Of a DNA stretch of 22,435 nucleotides, positions 22,227 to 22,435 are shown one piece after another. Position numbers and translations under genes: made by a program. Position 1 is the stretch's first letter. Each line of letters opens with the position of its first letter. This stretch comes from an uncultured Faecalibacterium sp. (GTDB taxonomy: Bacteria > Bacillota > Clostridia > Oscillospirales > Ruminococcaceae). Under the pieces are notes generated by a model, which searched no databases, was not told the DNA's origin, and saw nothing but the letters and a program-made list of their open reading frames with translations. The stretch is from positions 1 to 22,435 of the forward strand of contig CAKSZU010000030.1 of assembly GCA_934526125.1 (NCBI GenBank), written 5' to 3'.

Positions 22227-22255
22227 ATAATATAACACCCACCCGGAAACTGCAA
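22227..22255 (-). promoter_or_regulatory. Promoter of the coaX-like gene
   Basis: On the minus strand: -35 TTGCAG (22250-22255), 17-nt spacer, -10 TATTAT (22227-22232). Confidence 0.65.
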
Positions 22256-22260
22256 GAGCA

Positions 22261-22310
22261 TCTCCCCCTGGCAGGGGGAGACGGCACGGCCGCGGCCGTG
22301 CCGGAGGGGG
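22261..22310. repeat. Intergenic palindromic repeat unit
   Basis: Hairpin TCTCCCCC / GGGGGAGA (22261-22268 with 22274-22281) abuts a perfect 22-bp palindrome (22282-22303, centre GCCGCGGC). That is followed by GAGGGGG, which can alternatively pair with the initial CTCCCCC. The pattern, a CTCCC hairpin, a GC palindrome and then GAGGGGG plus an A-run, resembles dispersed intergenic palindromic repeats common in gut Clostridia. Family membership is from memory, not shown here. Confidence 0.6.
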
Positions 22311-22377
22311 AAAACCTGCCCGTTTGCTGCCGTCTGGAAGAAAAACGAAAAAACCTGAAAAAATCTGCAGAAAAGTG

Positions 22378-22406
22378 TTGACAAGGGCGCAGGAGTATGG
22401 TATTAT
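22378..22406 (+). promoter_or_regulatory. Strong promoter for a gene beyond the window
   Basis: -35 TTGACA (22378-22383), 17-nt spacer, -10 TATTAT (22401-22406) preceded by TGG. Its transcript would begin near 22413 and leave the window. Confidence 0.8.
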
Positions 22407-22435
22407 ACTTGAGCGCCAAGGGCCGCCGGAAAGAA

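Noticed and set aside
22192..22419. An N-terminal extension of CoaX to 22419
   Set aside because: The extension would be encoded by a palindromic repeat and the promoter region; the ATG at 22191 gives the normal family start.

Overview
The window is about 22.4 kb of high-GC Firmicutes-type chromosome. Strong Shine-Dalgarno sites, sigma-A-like promoters, a secreted C39-like peptidase, a CBS-type family II pyrophosphatase, the short form of CstA and a CitC ligase fit a gut Clostridia member of the Oscillospiraceae, of the Faecalibacterium/Gemmiger/Subdoligranulum kind. That placement is inference from gene content and composition; no rRNA is present.

Layout. 1-1297: a complete, AT-richer IS3-family (IS150-like) element with an A7 frameshift site, whose outer end coincides with base 1. 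1331-3006: two leftward genes with their own promoters, a PAP2-like membrane phosphatase and a secreted permuted-papain-like protein. 3233-4888: the CBS/DRTGG inorganic pyrophosphatase, ending at a terminator shared with a convergent secreted C39-like peptidase (4956-5624). 5803-5902: a promoter followed at once by a perfect terminator hairpin, predicting a ~64-nt RNA. 5960-12908: a five-gene operon holding the three condensin-like subunits of a Wadjet-type (type III-like) system, jetA-jetB-jetC, then a 77-aa protein of unknown family and a MATE exporter. The JetD nuclease gene is absent. 12953-13246: a compact locus with the architecture of the Fst/par type I toxin-antitoxin systems: a 27-aa hydrophobic peptide, a hairpin over its ribosome binding site, convergent promoters, a shared terminator and a split direct repeat.

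13268-15127: a histidine phosphatase and a LysR regulator, divergent from back-to-back promoters. 15497-16999: cstA, with codon use suggesting high expression. 17157-18173: an unrecognised two-helix membrane protein, convergent with a second MATE exporter (18239-19606). 19778-19854: tRNA-Arg(CCG) with its own promoter and terminator. 19940-20372: a citG remnant (internal deletion plus one-base frameshift), overlapping an intact citC; citDEF are not here. 21415-22191: a CoaX-like type III pantothenate kinase with several altered active-site residues. The window ends with a palindromic intergenic repeat and a strong rightward promoter for a gene beyond the edge.

The most interesting parts are the par-like toxin-antitoxin candidate (12953-13246), the JetABC operon without JetD, and the short-RNA/attenuator module in front of that operon.
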